Shown here piece by piece: positions 43,549-52,583 of a stretch of DNA of 64,000 nt. A program made the position numbers and the translations under genes. Source of the stretch: Dehalococcoidia bacterium (GTDB taxonomy: Bacteria; Chloroflexota; Dehalococcoidia; SpSt-223); contig JANWZD010000001.1 in assembly GCA_025054935.1 (NCBI GenBank), positions 575,008 through 639,007 of the forward strand, written 5' to 3'. The number at the start of each line of letters is the position of its first letter. Positions within the stretch are counted from its first letter, which is position 1. The notes beneath the pieces are model-generated. The model was not told the DNA's origin, ran no database searches, and was given only the letters and a program-made list of their open reading frames with translations.

Positions 43549-44516
43549 TGCGCGTATTCGTAACTCGAGCGCTCCCCGGCAACGCCCTCACGCGGCTGGA
43601 GTCCATCGCCGACATACGGGTGTGGCCCGAAGACCGTCCGATCCCGCCCGACCTGCTGCACGCCGAAGTCGCGGCGGCCGACGGGCTGCTCTGCACCGTT
43701 GCCGACCGGATCGGCGAGAACGTCCTCGCCCACGCGCCGCGGCTCCGCGTTATCTCGAACTACGGTGTCGGCGTCGACAACATCGATATCGCAGCTGCAA
43801 CCGCGCGCCGCATCCCCGTCTGCAACACGCCGGATGTCTTGACCGACGCGACCGCCGATATCGCCATCGGCCTGATGATCGCCGCCTGCCGCCGATGGTG
43901 GGAGGCGGAGCGGCTTCTCCGCGAAAACCGGTGGGGCTCGTGGAGCCCGACGCTCCTGCTCGGCCAGCCGTTCTCGCGGCGCATCCTCGGGATTGTCGGG
44001 CTCGGCAAGATCGGCCAAGCCGTCGCCCGGCGCGCGCGCGGTTTCGGCATGGAGATCCTCTACGCTGGCCGGCGCCGGCCGGAGACCGAGAAGGCGCTGG
44101 GGCTCGCCTGGTGCAGTTCGCTTGATGAACTGCTCCGCGATAGCGATATCGTCAGCCTGCACGTTCCCCTCACCCCGGCCACCCGCCACCTGATCGGCGC
44201 AAGAGAGCTGGCGCTGATGAAGCCGACCGCCGTGCTCGTCAACACCAGCCGCGGCGCGGTCGTCGATCAAGCTGCCTTGGCAGAGGCGTTGCGCGAGCAG
44301 CGGATCTTCGCGGCCGGTCTCGACGTCTACGAAGAGGAGCCGCTTCCTCCCACCGACCCGCTGCGGGAACTGGACAACTGCATCCTCCTCCCGCATATCG
44401 GGAGCGCTGAGATCACCGCCCGTCTCGCCATGGCCGACCTCGCGGTCGACAACCTGCAGGCCGTGCTCGAGGGACGGCGGCCGCGCGCCTGCGTCAACCC
44501 CGAGGTGCTGAGCTGA
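43548..44516 (+). CDS. D-2-hydroxyacid dehydrogenase (glyoxylate/hydroxypyruvate reductase-like)
   Basis: The 322-aa enzyme reduces 2-oxoacids with NAD(P)H. It has VISNYGVGVDNIDIAAA, the Rossmann motif LGIVGLGKIGQAVARRARGF, VNTSRGAVVDQAAL with the catalytic Arg region, and the Glu/His pair in DVYEEEPLPP and LLPHIGSA. It lacks ACT domains, unlike SerA at 11568, and resembles glycerate dehydrogenase/glyoxylate reductase most. ATG 43548 overlaps the previous stop; GTG 43545 is the alternative. Confidence 0.9.
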   Translation: MRVFVTRALPGNALTRLESIADIRVWPEDRPIPPDLLHAEVAAADGLLCTVADRIGENVLAHAPRLRVISNYGVGVDNIDIAAATARRIPVCNTPDVLTDATADIAIGLMIAACRRWWEAERLLRENRWGSWSPTLLLGQPFSRRILGIVGLGKIGQAVARRARGFGMEILYAGRRRPETEKALGLAWCSSLDELLRDSDIVSLHVPLTPATRHLIGARELALMKPTAVLVNTSRGAVVDQAALAEALREQRIFAAGLDVYEEEPLPPTDPLRELDNCILLPHIGSAEITARLAMADLAVDNLQAVLEGRRPRACVNPEVLS

Positions 44517-44616
44517 TTTGCGAGCGGGACATGCACTGTCGCGCTGCGGGGCGTCAGCGGGCCTCCTCCGCGTGCGCAGTGCGCGCGCCTGCCGCGTCGG
44601 GCGCGGGAGAACGCTC

Positions 44617-44622
44617 TACAAT
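44617..44622 (+). promoter_or_regulatory. -10 box (TACAAT) of the MFS gene, leaderless arrangement
   Basis: TACAAT is followed by CCGGCTG and ATG 44630, a 7-nt gap without a ribosome site. It closely repeats the murJ and O-antigen-ligase arrangements. Confidence 0.6.
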
Positions 44623-44629
44623 CCGGCTG

Positions 44630-45877
44630 ATGGCATCGCTCAGCAGCGCGACAGCACGTGGCACGCCTTCCGCGCCGCCTTCTCGGCGCTTCACGCCCTG
44701 GCACTCGAAAGATTACCGCCTTCTGCTCTTCGGCACCCTCGCCGCCGTTCTCGGCAACTGGATCCAGCAGATCGGGCAGGGCTGGTATGTGCTGCAGCTG
44801 ACCGGTTCGGCGTTCGACCTGTCGCTTGTGCAGGCCGCTTCTGCCTTCCCGATGCTGCTGTTCGGACTTCTCGGCGGAGTGATCGCCGACCGCGTCGACC
44901 GGACGCGCCTCGTCACAGTCACCCGCGCCAGCATTGCGGGGCTGTCGATCCTGCTCGGCCTGCTCGTCTGGGCCGGGCTCGCTCCGCTCTGGGTCGTCGT
45001 GCTGATCGCCGGGGTCACCGGGATCATTTGGGCGTTCGATATGCCGGCGCGTCAAGCGATGGTCCCCCAGCTGGTAGCGCCGCAGGCCCGAACCGCGGCG
45101 ATCGCGTGGCTGGCCACAGTGATGAACGCCGGCCGGATTGTCGGGCCGGCGATTGGCGGCGTGCTGCTCGGCTTCGTCGGCGCAGCGGGGTGCATCATCG
45201 TGAGCGGCATGGGCTTCCTCGTGATGGCAGGCCTCTCGACGCGCATTCGGCCGCTTCCGGCAGCGCCGGCCGCCCAGCGCGACCTCGCCCGTGAACTGGC
45301 GACGGGGCTGCGCTATCTCGTCGGCAACCGGACTATCCTCGCCCTCGTTCTGTTATCGGCGGCGATCGTCGTCTTCTGGCAAGCGCACGTCGTTCTTCTT
45401 CCCGTCTTTGCGCGCGACGTGCTGCTCGCTGGCGCCTCGGGCTACGGGCTGCTCTCCGCCGCAAGCGGGGTCGGCGCCCTTCTCGGGGCGCTCCTCGTGG
45501 CAGCGTGGCTGCCCCCGCGCCATCATGGGTGGACACTCGCCGGCCTAGCGATCGCCAGCGGCGTGCTGCTTCCCCTCTGGGCATCGGCGACCGGATTTGT
45601 GCTCTCGTTGGCTCTGCTGCTCGTTGCGACGGCGTTCGGGGTCGCCGCGCAGACGCTCGCCGCCAGTCTCGTGCAGCGCGAAGTGCCCGACCAGCTGCAG
45701 GGCCGCGTGATGAGCGTCACCCTGCTCACGTGGGGAGCGTCGCCGCTCGGCCTGCTGCTTGTCGGCGCGCTCGCCGACCTGAGCAGCGCGCCCGTTGCTG
45801 TCGCCGTGACAAGTGCCGTCACCCTCCTTATCAGCGTCCTCGTCATTGTTGGAGCGCCGGGAGTGCGCCGGCTGTGA
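44630..45877 (+). CDS. MFS transporter (enterobactin exporter-like)
   Basis: The 415-aa protein has twelve hydrophobic helices. It shows the MFS_3-type pattern: FGTLAAVLGNWIQQIGQGWY, LLGGVIADRVDRTRLVTVTR and GIIWAFDMPARQAMVPQLV. The family exports siderophores, drugs or other small molecules. Start ATG 44630 was chosen because it lies 7 nt after TACAAT and because sequence upstream is not hydrophobic; the earlier ATG 44531 would add 33 low-complexity residues. Its stop overlaps the next gene (GTGA). Confidence 0.87.
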   Translation: MASLSSATARGTPSAPPSRRFTPWHSKDYRLLLFGTLAAVLGNWIQQIGQGWYVLQLTGSAFDLSLVQAASAFPMLLFGLLGGVIADRVDRTRLVTVTRASIAGLSILLGLLVWAGLAPLWVVVLIAGVTGIIWAFDMPARQAMVPQLVAPQARTAAIAWLATVMNAGRIVGPAIGGVLLGFVGAAGCIIVSGMGFLVMAGLSTRIRPLPAAPAAQRDLARELATGLRYLVGNRTILALVLLSAAIVVFWQAHVVLLPVFARDVLLAGASGYGLLSAASGVGALLGALLVAAWLPPRHHGWTLAGLAIASGVLLPLWASATGFVLSLALLLVATAFGVAAQTLAASLVQREVPDQLQGRVMSVTLLTWGASPLGLLLVGALADLSSAPVAVAVTSAVTLLISVLVIVGAPGVRRL

Positions 45878-47010
45878 AGGCAGATGTGGCGGTGGTCGGC
45901 GCCGGCCCCGCCGGCAGCGCGACGGCGCTGCGGCTTGCCCGCGCCGGCTGGGATGTCCTGCTGCTTGAGCGAGAACAGCTGCCGCGCTACAAGGTGTGCG
46001 GCGGCGGGGTGACGCGCAAGGCGCTTGCTGAACTGCCGTTCGTCCCGGCAGACGTGTTGGAACGTGCGCCGACCCGCGCCTTAGTCTCGGTGCAGGGACA
46101 GCGGCCCGCGGAGATCCGCCTCCGTGACGTGGCCGCATGGACGGTGATGCGCGACCGATTCGACGCGCGCCTTGCTGACGCAGCGCGGCAGGCGGGAGCG
46201 CGCGTCGAGCACGGGTGGGGGGCGCTCGGCGTCCGCAATGGGATGCTCCTCACTGAGCGCGGCGCGATCGAAGCGCGGGTGATCGTCGGCGCTGATGGCG
46301 CGCCAAGCCGGGTCGCTGCGTCCGTCGGCCTCCAGCCAGCCGCGCGTCTGATGCCGGCGATTGAGGCCGAGGTCGAGGTGCCGCCTCCCGCTCTCGAAGC
46401 CTGGCGGGATACAGTGTGGTTTGACTTCGATGCGGCGCCGATGGGCTACGGCTGGCTCTTCCCGAAGGCAGCCCACCTCTCGATCGGGCTCTGCAGTCTG
46501 CACGAAAAGGTTCCCGGTCTGCGCGAACGCGCCCAGCGCTATGTTGGTGCCGTGCTCGGCGAGACCCCCTTTCAGATCCGCTCGCTGCGCGGGCACGTGC
46601 TGCCCGTCGGGGGCCCACGCGGGCCCCTTCACGCGGGAAATGTCCTCCTCGTCGGCGACGCTGCGGGGGTGGTCGACCCCTTTCTCGGCGAGGGCATCGC
46701 GTACGCCCTGCAGAGCGCTCGGCTGGCAGCCGAGACCATCGACCGGTATCTGCGCGGAGAACTGGCTGACCTCGCCCCCTATACTGCCGCGGTCATGGCG
46801 GCCTACGGGCGCGAGTTCCGCTTGGCAGACCGGCTCGGGCGGCTGGTCTTCCGTCATCCGCGCGCCATCGATCGCCTCGCGTTCCGCAACCGCTATGTCG
46901 CTGCCCTCTTTGTCGGCGTGCTGACGGGAGAGCGGAGCTACCGCCGCTTCGTCCGCGATGTCTGGCGCGCCCCGCACCGGCTCCTGCTCGGCTATCTGGG
47001 AGAGAGATGA
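45874..47010 (+). CDS. geranylgeranyl reductase family FAD enzyme
   Basis: The 378-aa flavoprotein has the FAD-binding N terminus VVGAGPAGSATALRLARAG, the motif PRYKVCGGGVT typical of geranylgeranyl reductases, and VLLVGDAAGVVDPFLGEGIA near the C terminus. Such enzymes saturate isoprenoid chains of lipids, chlorophyll or menaquinone. With a menaquinone operon nearby in the genome, reduction of the quinone side chain is possible, but this is inference. GTG 45874 overlaps the MFS stop. Confidence 0.88.
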   Translation: MKADVAVVGAGPAGSATALRLARAGWDVLLLEREQLPRYKVCGGGVTRKALAELPFVPADVLERAPTRALVSVQGQRPAEIRLRDVAAWTVMRDRFDARLADAARQAGARVEHGWGALGVRNGMLLTERGAIEARVIVGADGAPSRVAASVGLQPAARLMPAIEAEVEVPPPALEAWRDTVWFDFDAAPMGYGWLFPKAAHLSIGLCSLHEKVPGLRERAQRYVGAVLGETPFQIRSLRGHVLPVGGPRGPLHAGNVLLVGDAAGVVDPFLGEGIAYALQSARLAAETIDRYLRGELADLAPYTAAVMAAYGREFRLADRLGRLVFRHPRAIDRLAFRNRYVAALFVGVLTGERSYRRFVRDVWRAPHRLLLGYLGER

Positions 47011-47025
47011 GCAGGCGGAGGAACC

Positions 47026-47886
47026 ATGTGGGTTGATGTTGTCTTCGTGCGGACGGCGGACGGGCTCGACTTGCCCGCCGGCTTTCTTCCGCCACGCGGC
47101 CCGGCCGCCGGCACGGCTGCCGACGCGATCATTGTGAACGGCGGGACAGGTTCAACGTTCTACAGCCGCCCCATCTTCGGCGTCGCGCCGCATCTCGCGG
47201 ACGCCGGGTTTGCGGTGCTGTCGCTCAGCACGCGAGGCCACAGCATCGTCTGGAAGCAGCTCGGCCGGGCAGGCTACTTCGGCTCTGCGTTCGAGATCCT
47301 CGCCGACTGTTCCCTCGACTTCACCGCCGCGATCGCTTTTCTCGCCGACCGCGGCTATTCCCGGATCGCCATTCTCGGCCACAGCAACGGCGGGGTAAAA
47401 GCGATCTACTACGCTGCCCACGCTCCCGACCCCCGCCTGGCGGCGGTCATCTCCTGTTCTGGACCGCGTTTCTCGGCGCGATGGTACGAGCAGAGCGAAC
47501 ATGCGGAAGAGTATCGACGGAACCTCGCGCGTGCCCGCGCTCTCGCAGAAGCGGGTGATCCCTTCCACCTGTTCGAGTTGACGTTCCCGACGGAACCGCT
47601 GCTCCGCTCCGGCCCCGCCTACCTCGATAAGTACGGCGGGGAGACCTATAACTTCGAACTGTGGGCAGACCGCATTCGAGTTCCTCTCCTCCGCATTACG
47701 GGGGAGCACGAGACCAACGTCAACCAGCGCGGGGTAGCAGAAGACCTGATGCGGCTCGCTGTCAACAGTCCGCACCGGAAGGCGGTGGTCCTTCCTGGGG
47801 CGGGGCACCGCTACACCCCCGCCGAAGAACAGCTCGTCGCTGAACTGACCGCGGCATGGCTCCGATCGCTCCCAAGCGCCGGCTGA
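47026..47886 (+). CDS. alpha/beta hydrolase
   Basis: The 286-aa protein has the fold of serine hydrolases with the nucleophile in ILGHSNGGVKAIYYA and the catalytic His in LPGAGHRYTPAEE. The N terminus NGGTGSTFYSRPIFG carries the oxyanion region. It resembles DUF1749/UPF-type hydrolases of unknown substrate. A good ribosome site (GCGGAGGA) lies 7 nt before ATG 47026. It follows the reductase gene by 15 nt and may share its transcript. Confidence 0.85.
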   Translation: MWVDVVFVRTADGLDLPAGFLPPRGPAAGTAADAIIVNGGTGSTFYSRPIFGVAPHLADAGFAVLSLSTRGHSIVWKQLGRAGYFGSAFEILADCSLDFTAAIAFLADRGYSRIAILGHSNGGVKAIYYAAHAPDPRLAAVISCSGPRFSARWYEQSEHAEEYRRNLARARALAEAGDPFHLFELTFPTEPLLRSGPAYLDKYGGETYNFELWADRIRVPLLRITGEHETNVNQRGVAEDLMRLAVNSPHRKAVVLPGAGHRYTPAEEQLVAELTAAWLRSLPSAG

Positions 47887-47989
47887 GCGCCGCTGCACCG
47901 GCCGCGGCGGAAGCGGCAGCATCGGCAACAGCAATGCCCTGCAGCTCCTGCGGAGATGGGGCGGCAGTGGCGATCGGAAGGAGGCAGCC

Positions 47990-48853
47990 ATGAATCGAGC
48001 GGCGCAACTCCGCGCCCGGCTCGCCCAGCCCGAGATCCTGATCGTGCCGGGCGTCGTCGACGCGCTGACGGCGCGGCTCGCGCAGGAAGCCGGCTTCCCC
48101 GCGGTCTACCTGACGGGCGCCGGCCTGGCGAACGCGCAGTTCGGGCTCCCCGACCTCGGGTTCCTCGGCCTCGCGGAAGTCGCCGCTCAGACTGCCCGTC
48201 TCGCCGACGCTGTCGAGGTGCCGCTCATCGTCGACGCCGACACCGGCTACGGCAACGCGCTGAATGTGCGGCGGACAGTGCGCGAACTAGAACGCGCCGG
48301 CGCGGCGGCGATCCAGCTTGAGGATCAAGTCAGTCCGAAACGGTGCGGCCACTTTGCCGGCAAAGCGGTCATCTCCCGCGAGGAGATGGTGCAGAAGATC
48401 CGCGCCGCGGTCGAAGCGCGCCGCGACCCCGAGACGGTCATCATCGCTCGGACCGATGCGCTCGCCAGCGAGGGGATTGAAGGCGCAATCGCGCGCGCGC
48501 GCGCCTACCGCGCCGCCGGCGCCGACATTCTCTTCGTTGAGGCGCCGCGCGACCGCGACCAGCTTGCGCGGCTCCCGCGGGAGATTGACGCGCCGCTCCT
48601 CGTCAATCAGGTCGAAGGCGGGCAGACCCCCCTTCTGCCGGCGAAAGAGCTGCACCGGCTTGGCTTTCGCATCGCCCTCTATGCCAACACGGCGCTCCGC
48701 GTCGCGCTGTTCGCCGTCCGCGAGGCGTTCGCCGTCCTTGCCGCTGACGGCAGCAGCGAGCGGCTCGTTGGGCAGATGCTCGACTGGGAGGAACGGCAAC
48801 GGCTCGCGGGCCTGGAAGGCTGGCTGGCGCTGGAGCAGCGCTACGCCTCATAA
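47990..48853 (+). CDS. isocitrate lyase/PEP mutase family protein
   Basis: The 287-aa enzyme has the beta-barrel signature VPLIVDADTGYGNALNVRRT, then GAAAIQLEDQVSPKRCGHFA with the catalytic Cys, and VIIARTDALASEGIEGAIAR. This set is shared by methylisocitrate lyase, oxaloacetate decarboxylase and carboxyphosphonoenolpyruvate mutase. The exact reaction is not fixed by sequence; no propionate cluster surrounds it. GGAAGGAGG precedes the ATG. The stop overlaps the convergent kinase gene by 13 nt. Confidence 0.85.
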   Translation: MNRAAQLRARLAQPEILIVPGVVDALTARLAQEAGFPAVYLTGAGLANAQFGLPDLGFLGLAEVAAQTARLADAVEVPLIVDADTGYGNALNVRRTVRELERAGAAAIQLEDQVSPKRCGHFAGKAVISREEMVQKIRAAVEARRDPETVIIARTDALASEGIEGAIARARAYRAAGADILFVEAPRDRDQLARLPREIDAPLLVNQVEGGQTPLLPAKELHRLGFRIALYANTALRVALFAVREAFAVLAADGSSERLVGQMLDWEERQRLAGLEGWLALEQRYAS

Positions 48854-49773
48854 GCCGGCGGCACAGCCGCAAGCAGGCGCTCGATCGCCGCTCGGGTCGG
48901 CATTGCGGGCTCCGCTCCCAGCGTCGTTACAGCGAGCGCCCCCGCCGCATTGGCGAAGCGGACAGCGCGCTCGACAGGGTCGCCCGCCGCAAGCCGCGCC
49001 GCAAACGCGCCCACAAACGCATCGCCGGCGCCGGTTGCATCGACCGCGTCGACGCGGATGGCGTTCAGACGGAGCTCACGCCCGCCGGTGAGCAGAAATG
49101 CGCCGCGCTCGCCGAGCGTCACAATCACCGTTGCAGGGCCCCGCTGCTGCAGCCGCCGCGCCGCCTCCCGCAGGCAGTCTTCGTTCTCGAGGGACAGCCC
49201 GGCAAACGCCTCGGCCTCCTGCTCATTGACCACGAGGATATCGGCGAGGGCAAACAGAGCGGGGTCGACTGGACCGGCCGGCGCCGCGTTCCAGAGGAAC
49301 GTCGCGCCCGCCTCCCGCGCCAGTTCCCCTGCCCGCCGGATGGACTCGATGCTCGTCTCCCGCTGCGCGACCACGACGCGGGAGGCAGCGATGAGAGCGC
49401 GCGCAGCGTCGACGAGACGGCGGGGGAGGATAAGGTTGGCACGCGGGGCAACGATGAGCGTATTGTGCCCCTCGCGGTCGACAATCGGCACCGAGATGCC
49501 CGTGCCGCTGCCTCCGCGCTGGACGCAGCGCCGATCGATCCCCTCGCGGTCGAGCGCCGCCTCAAAGAGGGGCGCGAACAGATCGTCCCCAAGCTGGCCG
49601 ACGAGGGCGACCGTTGCGCCGGCGCGGCGCGCCGCAACCGCCTGATTAAACCCCTTGCCGCCGAGAAAGACCCCCGCCTCCTCAGCAGTGAGCGTTTCGC
49701 CGCCGACGGGCTGCCGGGCCACCCGAAAGACGACATCGATGACCAGGGAGCCGACAACCACCACCTCTGGCAT
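48841..49773 (-). CDS. PfkB family carbohydrate kinase (ribokinase-like)
   Basis: The 310-aa sugar kinase has the substrate-binding N terminus VVGSLVIDVVFRV, VFLGGKGFNQAVAARRAGA and the ATP/catalytic motif VDAVDATGAGDAFVGAFAAR with the base Asp. GGKGxNQA is the ribokinase-subgroup signature, so ribose or a similar pentose is the likely substrate. The start is ATG 49773. Confidence 0.9.
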   Translation of the reverse strand: MPEVVVVGSLVIDVVFRVARQPVGGETLTAEEAGVFLGGKGFNQAVAARRAGATVALVGQLGDDLFAPLFEAALDREGIDRRCVQRGGSGTGISVPIVDREGHNTLIVAPRANLILPRRLVDAARALIAASRVVVAQRETSIESIRRAGELAREAGATFLWNAAPAGPVDPALFALADILVVNEQEAEAFAGLSLENEDCLREAARRLQQRGPATVIVTLGERGAFLLTGGRELRLNAIRVDAVDATGAGDAFVGAFAARLAAGDPVERAVRFANAAGALAVTTLGAEPAMPTRAAIERLLAAVPPAYEA

Positions 49774-50045
49774 GAGGAGGATGATACGCGGCAGCCTCGG
49801 CCCTGCGCAGCCCGGTCGCCTCTCGCCCGGGTCCCTGCTCTTCTCGGCGACGAACCCTCACCCCCATCCCAAGGCCACGCCCCAGCGGACGCGAGACCTC
49901 CGCGCGGACACGCCTGCCTCCCGCTCACTCCGCGCGGCACGACGAGAAGGATTGCACGTATTCGGTATGAGCGATAAACTGGCAGCAGCCGTCGTCCGAG
50001 GAGGACGAGGAAGCGCGCAACTCACGGCGCCAGAAAGGGGGAACA

Positions 50046-50279
50046 ATGGGTCGGATCATCATCGCCAATCGCCGCGGCCATCAGGTGATCGAGTGGAGCA
50101 CGACCGATACCGAAGAAGCACGCGAGCAGATCGCCATTGCCGAGCGGATTCTTCGGGAAGCGCGCGAGGCGGGATGCGCTGTCTCAAAGAAAGTCGATGG
50201 CCAGCACGTGATCGACCACGGCCCGTTCGACCCGAAGGTCGAGGAATATCAGATCCTGGCCCCGATCGCTGGTGGCTAA
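50046..50279 (+). CDS. 77-aa protein of unknown function
   Basis: ATG 50046 follows AAGGGGGAA. The product is a small soluble alpha/beta domain with a charged helix in the middle (EEAREQIAIAERILREAREA) between two beta-rich ends. It has no cysteine pattern and no known motif. It overlaps the next gene by 8 nt, so the pair is almost certainly co-translated. No family is recognised. Confidence 0.65.
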   Translation: MGRIIIANRRGHQVIEWSTTDTEEAREQIAIAERILREAREAGCAVSKKVDGQHVIDHGPFDPKVEEYQILAPIAGG

Positions 50280-50763
50280 TCTTCGCGCCTGGCTCCGCCG
50301 CCTGTTTCGCCGCCCGGCGGAACAGCGGCTCGACGCCGAGGGAACCCCTCTCGAGCTTCCGTGGGCCTACCATTGGGAGTGGGTTCCGAAGCGGAGCGCT
50401 GGGCGCGACTTCACGCGCGAAGATTACGAGCAAGCGCGCCGGCGCGCCCGTGAGGTTGCCCGCGCAACGCTCGGCGAGGAGACGTGGCAGCGGCTAGAGC
50501 GGGAGGGACACCTCGATGTGCCTTCCCGGCTCTTCCCCGGCGTGATTTACCGGCTGCGCGTTGGGCGGCGGATCGAAGTGATCACTCCGCCAGGGATGCG
50601 GCCGCCGTGGCCGTTTCCCTATCTCTGCATCAATCCTACCTATCCCTTGCCTGAAGAAGAGTTCTTCGCCCAGCTGTATCTCTACGTCCGCGACCAAGAG
50701 GAGGAGGTCGTTCGTGTTGCTGCTCCCCAACCGTGGGACCAGCGGCTCGGCCGCACCTTCTAA
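50272..50763 (+). CDS. 163-aa protein of unknown function, partner of the preceding gene
   Basis: GTG 50272 overlaps the end of the 77-aa gene. The first residues are basic (ANLRAWLRRLFRRP) and could be a membrane-facing amphipathic helix. The body has a WEWVP motif, a charged helix (DYEQARRRAREVARATLGEE) and a Pro/aromatic-rich C-terminal half (GMRPPWPFPYLCIN). No catalytic motif is seen and I do not recognise the family. Confidence 0.65.
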   Translation: MANLRAWLRRLFRRPAEQRLDAEGTPLELPWAYHWEWVPKRSAGRDFTREDYEQARRRAREVARATLGEETWQRLEREGHLDVPSRLFPGVIYRLRVGRRIEVITPPGMRPPWPFPYLCINPTYPLPEEEFFAQLYLYVRDQEEEVVRVAAPQPWDQRLGRTF

Positions 50764-50779
50764 AGTGTTCTCCCCGGCG

Positions 50780-50785
50780 TACAAT
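50780..50785 (+). promoter_or_regulatory. -10 box (TACAAT) of map
   Basis: TACAAT lies 20 nt before ATG 50806. In contrast to murJ, this leader contains a GAGGAG ribosome site (50792-50797), so it is a conventional short-leader start. Confidence 0.5.
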
Positions 50786-50805
50786 CATGCTGAGGAGCGT
50801 CGGTT

Positions 50806-51555
50806 ATGGTCGTGACAGCGGAGGAAGAACTCGAAGGGCTGAAACGTGTTGGGCGGGTGTGCGCGCTCACGCTGCGCGAGATGGCAGCGCACCTGCGGCC
50901 GGGGATCACGACGGGCGAACTCGACCGGATTGGAGAGCGGGTGCTCCGCGCCCACGGCGCGCAGTCGGCGCCGATCCTCGCCTACAAGTTTCCGGGATGG
51001 ACCTGCATCAGCGTCAACGATGAGGCGGCGCACGGCATTCCCGGCGCTCGCGTCATCCAGCCGGGCGACCTTGTCAACATCGACGTCTCGGCAGAACTGA
51101 ACGGCTATTGGGCCGATATGGGGGCGACGTTCATCGTGCCGCCGATCGACTCAAAGCGAGCGCGGCTCGTCGAGGCGGCGCGGCGGGCGCAGCAGGCCGC
51201 AGCGGCGGTCGTTCGGGCCGGCCGGCTGATGAATGTCGTCGGCAAAGCGGTCGAAGCGGAGGCAAAGCGCGCCGGCTTCAAGGTCATTCGTGACCTCGGC
51301 TCTCACGGGGTCGGCCGGCACATCCACGAGGAGCCGCACTTCATCCCCGCCTTCTTTGACCCGAACGAGCAGCGGCGCTTCGAGGAGGGCATGGTCCTGA
51401 CAATCGAGCCCTTCCTGACGACGCGCGCGATCCATACAAAAACTGCGGCCGACGGCTGGACGATCCGGACCATCGACGGGTCGCTCTCCGCCCAATTCGA
51501 GCACACCTATGTCGTGACGAAAGGGGCCCCGATCCCGATCACTGTCCTAGACTGA
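50806..51555 (+). CDS. map: type I methionine aminopeptidase
   Basis: It removes the N-terminal methionine of new proteins. The 249-aa enzyme has the family signature ISVNDEAAHGIPGARVIQPG, the metal-binding Asp pair in NIDVSAELNGYWADMGATF, the His in DLGSHGVGRHIHEEP and the Glu residues in GMVLTIEPFL and QFEHTYVVT. Length is normal for type I. It lies near fmt (53883), which formylates the initiator tRNA; both act on N-terminal methionine. Confidence 0.95.
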   Translation: MVVTAEEELEGLKRVGRVCALTLREMAAHLRPGITTGELDRIGERVLRAHGAQSAPILAYKFPGWTCISVNDEAAHGIPGARVIQPGDLVNIDVSAELNGYWADMGATFIVPPIDSKRARLVEAARRAQQAAAAVVRAGRLMNVVGKAVEAEAKRAGFKVIRDLGSHGVGRHIHEEPHFIPAFFDPNEQRRFEEGMVLTIEPFLTTRAIHTKTAADGWTIRTIDGSLSAQFEHTYVVTKGAPIPITVLD

Positions 51556-51587
51556 GCGCCCCACCCTTCGAGCAGGGAGTCGCGAGA

Positions 51588-52436
51588 GTGAGTGACCGAG
51601 CCTTTTATGCCGGCGCCCCCCCCTACCAGATGTACGTGACCCAGCGCATCCCAGCGAGCCCGTCCCGCCCCGTCTCGGTGCTGTTCATTCACGGTGCCGG
51701 ACACACGGGTGTCTGCTGGGAGTTCCTTCCCGACGGAAGCGAGGGCTGGCGCGCCTCGTTCGTTCAGCGCGGCTTCCCTGTCTACACGGTCGACCTGCCG
51801 GGGCATGGGCGGTCGCCTCTGCCGCCCGATTTCCCGACCCTCGGTCTCGGCCGCGCTGTCGCCGCGCTCGCCGAAGTGGTCCAGCAAGCAGGGCCGATCA
51901 TCCTTATCGGCCACAGCATGGGCGGCCATATCACCGACCGGGTCGTCGCTTCTCTCTCCGCCGAGCATCGGCGCAACGTCCGCGCGGTCGTGCTGGTGGC
52001 GCCGGTTTCGCCGCCCGACCTCGCAAGCGGAGGTCCCGTGCGCGAGGAAACCGAGCCCGTCCGCCTCGAGCGGGAGATGGCGTTCGCTCTCTTCGGCAAG
52101 AGCGAGCGGTTCCCGGCGGCGCACTTCGAGAATTACTACCGCTCCCTCGTTCCCGAGAGCCCGGCGAGCTACAACGAGTTTCAGCTGGCGCGGGGGGTGG
52201 CACCCGTGGGCGAAGGATTGTACCGCGACATCCCCAGCCTGATCGTTGGCGGTGAGCAGGATTTCATTCCCGAAGCGAGCTGGCAGCGCCGAGCGGACTA
52301 TCTCGGGATGGAACTGGTGATGCTTGGCCGCGACTGGGGCATGCCCGGGCACGGCCACATGGTGATGCTGGAAGAAGGGGCAGACGCGATCGCCGCCCGC
52401 ATCATCGCTTGGCTGGAAGCGAAGGGCGTCGCCTAG
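51588..52436 (+). CDS. alpha/beta hydrolase
   Basis: The 282-aa protein has VLFIHGAGHTGVCWEFLPDG, the nucleophile elbow ILIGHSMGGHITDRVV and a C-terminal HGHMVMLEEG region with the catalytic His, so it should be active. PGHGRSPLPPDFPTL is typical of esterase-like members. Substrate unknown. GTG 51588 follows a GAGAG stretch. It is 32 nt after map in the same direction and is convergent with the MFS gene. Confidence 0.83.
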   Translation: MSDRAFYAGAPPYQMYVTQRIPASPSRPVSVLFIHGAGHTGVCWEFLPDGSEGWRASFVQRGFPVYTVDLPGHGRSPLPPDFPTLGLGRAVAALAEVVQQAGPIILIGHSMGGHITDRVVASLSAEHRRNVRAVVLVAPVSPPDLASGGPVREETEPVRLEREMAFALFGKSERFPAAHFENYYRSLVPESPASYNEFQLARGVAPVGEGLYRDIPSLIVGGEQDFIPEASWQRRADYLGMELVMLGRDWGMPGHGHMVMLEEGADAIAARIIAWLEAKGVA

Positions 52437-52583
52437 GGCTCCGCCACTCCCGCTGCCCCTCTTTTGCTGCATCGCCCGCCCGCGCCGCGCAAGGAGAGCG
52501 CGCCCCGGGCGAGAGGCGAAGCGGGAGAGACTGCCTCGCGCTCGCGTGCTGACCAGCAAACGACCGTGACGGCGGCGCGCGTG

